DNA of 50,232 nucleotides. Origin: Mucilaginibacter sp. (GTDB taxonomy: Bacteria > Bacteroidota > Bacteroidia > Sphingobacteriales > Sphingobacteriaceae). The translations under genes and the position numbers were made by a program. This document shows positions 48,237 to 50,232 of this stretch, piece after piece (position 1 is the stretch's first letter; each line of letters begins with the position of its first letter). Location of the stretch: assembly GCA_028288085.1 (NCBI GenBank), contig JAQBOK010000007.1, positions 1-50,232 of the forward strand. Direction: 5' to 3'. The notes beneath the pieces are model-generated. The model did not search any database. It worked only from the letters and a program-made list of their open reading frames with translations, and had not been told where the DNA came from.

Positions 48237-48995
48237 TTAAAAAGTATATTTCACATGGGTAACTGCCAGGCCTGCCAGCTCTTTTAAATACAATACCCAT
48301 ACATTTAATGTGTAGCCGTCTGGTATCAAACATTCGCTTAAAGAAGGCCCTGTATTACCGGCTAAGTAGCCACAGGGATATGGTATTACATCCAGGCCTG
48401 CTTTTTTAAAGATATAAAGAGACCGCCGCATATGCCATGAAGAGGTAACCAGTAGGTAAGGCGGCGCTAAATGTGCCTGCTCTAATACCTTTTTTGAAAA
48501 TGCCGCGTTCTCTAAAGTATTTCTTGACTGTTGCTCGGTTAAAATCACGCTGTCAGGAAATTTTAACGCTTGTAATTGCCCCTTTACCCATCCAGCCTCT
48601 GTAAAAGTATCTTTTTTCAGATTTCCATTTCCTCCACTGACCATAATGTGGGACACCTGTCCCGTTGCTTTTAATTTGATCCCTTGTATAAAGCGGTCAG
48701 CCTTATCATTAAAAAAACCATTGCCATTTTGATCTTCGCCAGAAAAACCACCCAATAAAATAGCAGCGCTATAAACCTTTTTCTTGTCTAAATGAACCGG
48801 GGCAATATCATAGTGCTTAGCATACACATACAATAAATAAGGATTTGTAAAAATAACCAGCAGCGCTAAACCAGCTGCAAAACTCCGCTTTTTGAGTTTA
48901 GGTCTCTTGGATAATAAAGCAATAAACAGTAAAACAGTGATCCAGAAAAGGGGGTATAATAAAAACAGGAGTAGTTTTGAAAATATAAAATACAT
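48237..48995 (-). CDS. YdcF/SanA-type membrane protein (DUF218)
   Basis: A 252-residue protein. Two membrane helices (about 5-27 and 36-56) are followed by a DUF218 domain: AAILLGGFSGEDQNG, ADRFIQGIKL, ISHIMVSGGNG-like text (VSHIMVSGGNG), TEQQSRNTLENA and LLVTSSWHMRRSLYIFKKAGLDVIPYPCG. The SSWHMRR motif and preceding Asn/Glu residues are the conserved core. The family is linked to cell-envelope integrity in enteric bacteria (SanA, ElyC), but the reaction is not established. It stands alone on the minus strand. Confidence 0.88.
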   Translation of the reverse strand: MYFIFSKLLLFLLYPLFWITVLLFIALLSKRPKLKKRSFAAGLALLVIFTNPYLLYVYAKHYDIAPVHLDKKKVYSAAILLGGFSGEDQNGNGFFNDKADRFIQGIKLKATGQVSHIMVSGGNGNLKKDTFTEAGWVKGQLQALKFPDSVILTEQQSRNTLENAAFSKKVLEQAHLAPPYLLVTSSWHMRRSLYIFKKAGLDVIPYPCGYLAGNTGPSLSECLIPDGYTLNVWVLYLKELAGLAVTHVKYTF

Positions 48996-49164
48996 GAATT
49001 GATGATAATATTTATTGAATTAATATTTTTTTTAACCACTGTAAATGTATGGGTATTGTTTGTACGTCCAAAAAAAGCTTAAAGTTGGCTTACATTTAAA
49101 GGATATTGCATTAATATAATATCTTTTTCTCATCTTTAAGGTAACTCGAATCCCATTACAAACA

Positions 49165-50232
49165 ATGAACCAAACAGCCACATTAAACGAAGTCTCTAAA
49201 CGTCTTCTTTCTATAGATGCTTTTCGTGCTTTAACTATGTTATTGATGATATTTGTTAATGACCTGAGTGGCGTTAAAGGCCTGCCTGAATGGATTGACC
49301 ATGCCAAAGGCTTTGAGGACAAAATGGGATTTGCCGATACTATCTTTCCGGCATTTCTTTTTATTGTTGGCTTATCTATCCCGCTGGCTATTGGGCGGAA
49401 ACTAAAAAAAGGCGATTCATTTAATTCTATAGCCTTTTCCATCCTATCGCGTTCATTTGCACTTATTGTAATGGGCTTTTTCCATGTCAATATGGAAGAT
49501 TATAGTTCAGCATCCATTTTACCCGAATCGATATGGGAAATATCGATCACCCTAAGTTTCTTTTTGATATGGCTCGATTATCCCCAAGCCATGTCATCAG
49601 TAAAAAAATACCTGTTAATAGGTGCAGGCTGGCTGATATTACTGTTAATGGCCTTTCTGTTTACCGGTGGCAACCCAAAAGCGCCTGAAGGGTTACATCC
49701 CTCATGGTGGGGTATATTGGGTATTATCGGATGGTCATATTTGGTTTGTGCCTTTGTCTTTTTACTAGCCAGGGGTAAAATGCAGGTAATGCTTGTGGCA
49801 TTGGTTGTTTTAGCTGCAATTAATATAATTGCACATGAAACAGTGGCACATCTTTATCTCAATATCATTCACTATACACCGGCAATAACTACCGGGGCGC
49901 ATCATAGGATTCCGCATCTTAACCTTTGGGTTATTAATGACGCCTCCTCAGCAACCTTGGTAATGGCAGGGATTGTTATTTCGCTCTGGTACGCACATTT
50001 CACCGCTAAAGCTAATAAACAGGCCATGTGGGTTTCGTTATTTATTATCGGATGCGCAGCAATAGCAGCGGGTTTGCTTATCCGACCTTATACAGATGGT
50101 ATTTCAAAGATTCGGTCTACCCCTGCGTGGGTTTTTATTTGTATTGGTATCAGCATTTTGGTTTTTGAACTGATGATCTATCTTGTTGATTTTAAGGGCA
50201 AGAAAAACTGGTTTAAAGTGATCTGGCCGGCA
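49165..50232 (+). CDS. DUF5009/HGSNAT-like membrane acyltransferase (partial, 3' end outside)
   Basis: Open from ATG 49165 to the window edge, 356 codons. The start MNQTATLNEVSKRLLSIDAFRALTMLLMIFVND is typical of the COG4299/DUF5009 group, relatives of heparan-alpha-glucosaminide N-acetyltransferase. Several membrane helices follow, with polar loops such as EDKMGFADTIFPAFLFIVGLSIPLAIGRKL. These proteins are thought to move acetyl groups across the membrane to sugars. The C-terminus is missing, so completeness cannot be judged. Confidence 0.85.
   Translation, partial: MNQTATLNEVSKRLLSIDAFRALTMLLMIFVNDLSGVKGLPEWIDHAKGFEDKMGFADTIFPAFLFIVGLSIPLAIGRKLKKGDSFNSIAFSILSRSFALIVMGFFHVNMEDYSSASILPESIWEISITLSFFLIWLDYPQAMSSVKKYLLIGAGWLILLLMAFLFTGGNPKAPEGLHPSWWGILGIIGWSYLVCAFVFLLARGKMQVMLVALVVLAAINIIAHETVAHLYLNIIHYTPAITTGAHHRIPHLNLWVINDASSATLVMAGIVISLWYAHFTAKANKQAMWVSLFIIGCAAIAAGLLIRPYTDGISKIRSTPAWVFICIGISILVFELMIYLVDFKGKKNWFKVIWPA

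Overview
The window looks like chromosomal DNA of a Bacteroidota, most likely Sphingobacteriaceae (Mucilaginibacter/Pedobacter-like). The reasons are the moderate-to-low GC, starts without recognisable Shine-Dalgarno sequences, a TAnnTTTG-type promoter box, and the many 800-residue FtsX/MacB-type permeases ending in NPVKSLRSE. The genus is inferred, not proven.

Layout. (1) 1-2460: tail of a membrane-protein gene, a tRNA-Arg(UCU) and a secreted beta-helix lipoprotein. (2) 2461-7085: sugar metabolism. This holds a BadF/NAGK-type kinase, a divergent NrtR-like Nudix regulator, and a tight three-gene unit pfkA - degenerate BadF-type paralogue - gapA. (3) 7249-39834, all on the minus strand: a 32-kb array that starts with a periplasmic adaptor and an ABC ATPase. 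Eleven full-length double-MacB/FtsX permeases and one C-terminal permease remnant follow, with two beta-solenoid DUF4097 proteins between permeases 9 and 10. (4) 40182-42870, plus strand: an NtrC-type response regulator and its membrane histidine kinase, divergent from the array. (5) 42993-50232: housekeeping and small genes, namely two SRPBCC/AHSA1 proteins, two small unknown proteins, riboflavin synthase, a Nudix hydrolase, an acyl-CoA carboxylase biotin carboxylase, a YdcF-type protein and the start of a DUF5009-like membrane acyltransferase.

The main result concerns regulation of the array. An identical 19-bp dyad (TGTA-N9-TACA core) lies upstream of the adaptor gene and again upstream of permease 8. 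In both places a TGGyA...TTTTTAT element sits 75-76 bp downstream, and the start codon about 40-45 bp beyond that. This looks like one enhancer-plus-sigma54-like promoter used twice, and the divergent NtrC-type regulator is the obvious candidate activator. The array would then be two co-regulated transcription units, split by a decayed permease copy and an inverted heptamer-repeat structure. The histidine kinase has almost no extracytoplasmic loop, which recalls transporter-sensing kinases of Bce-type modules. All permeases share an indel-free 95-residue C-terminal block, which fits docking of many different permeases on a single ATPase. No TolC-like outer-membrane gene and no transposase is seen in the window.
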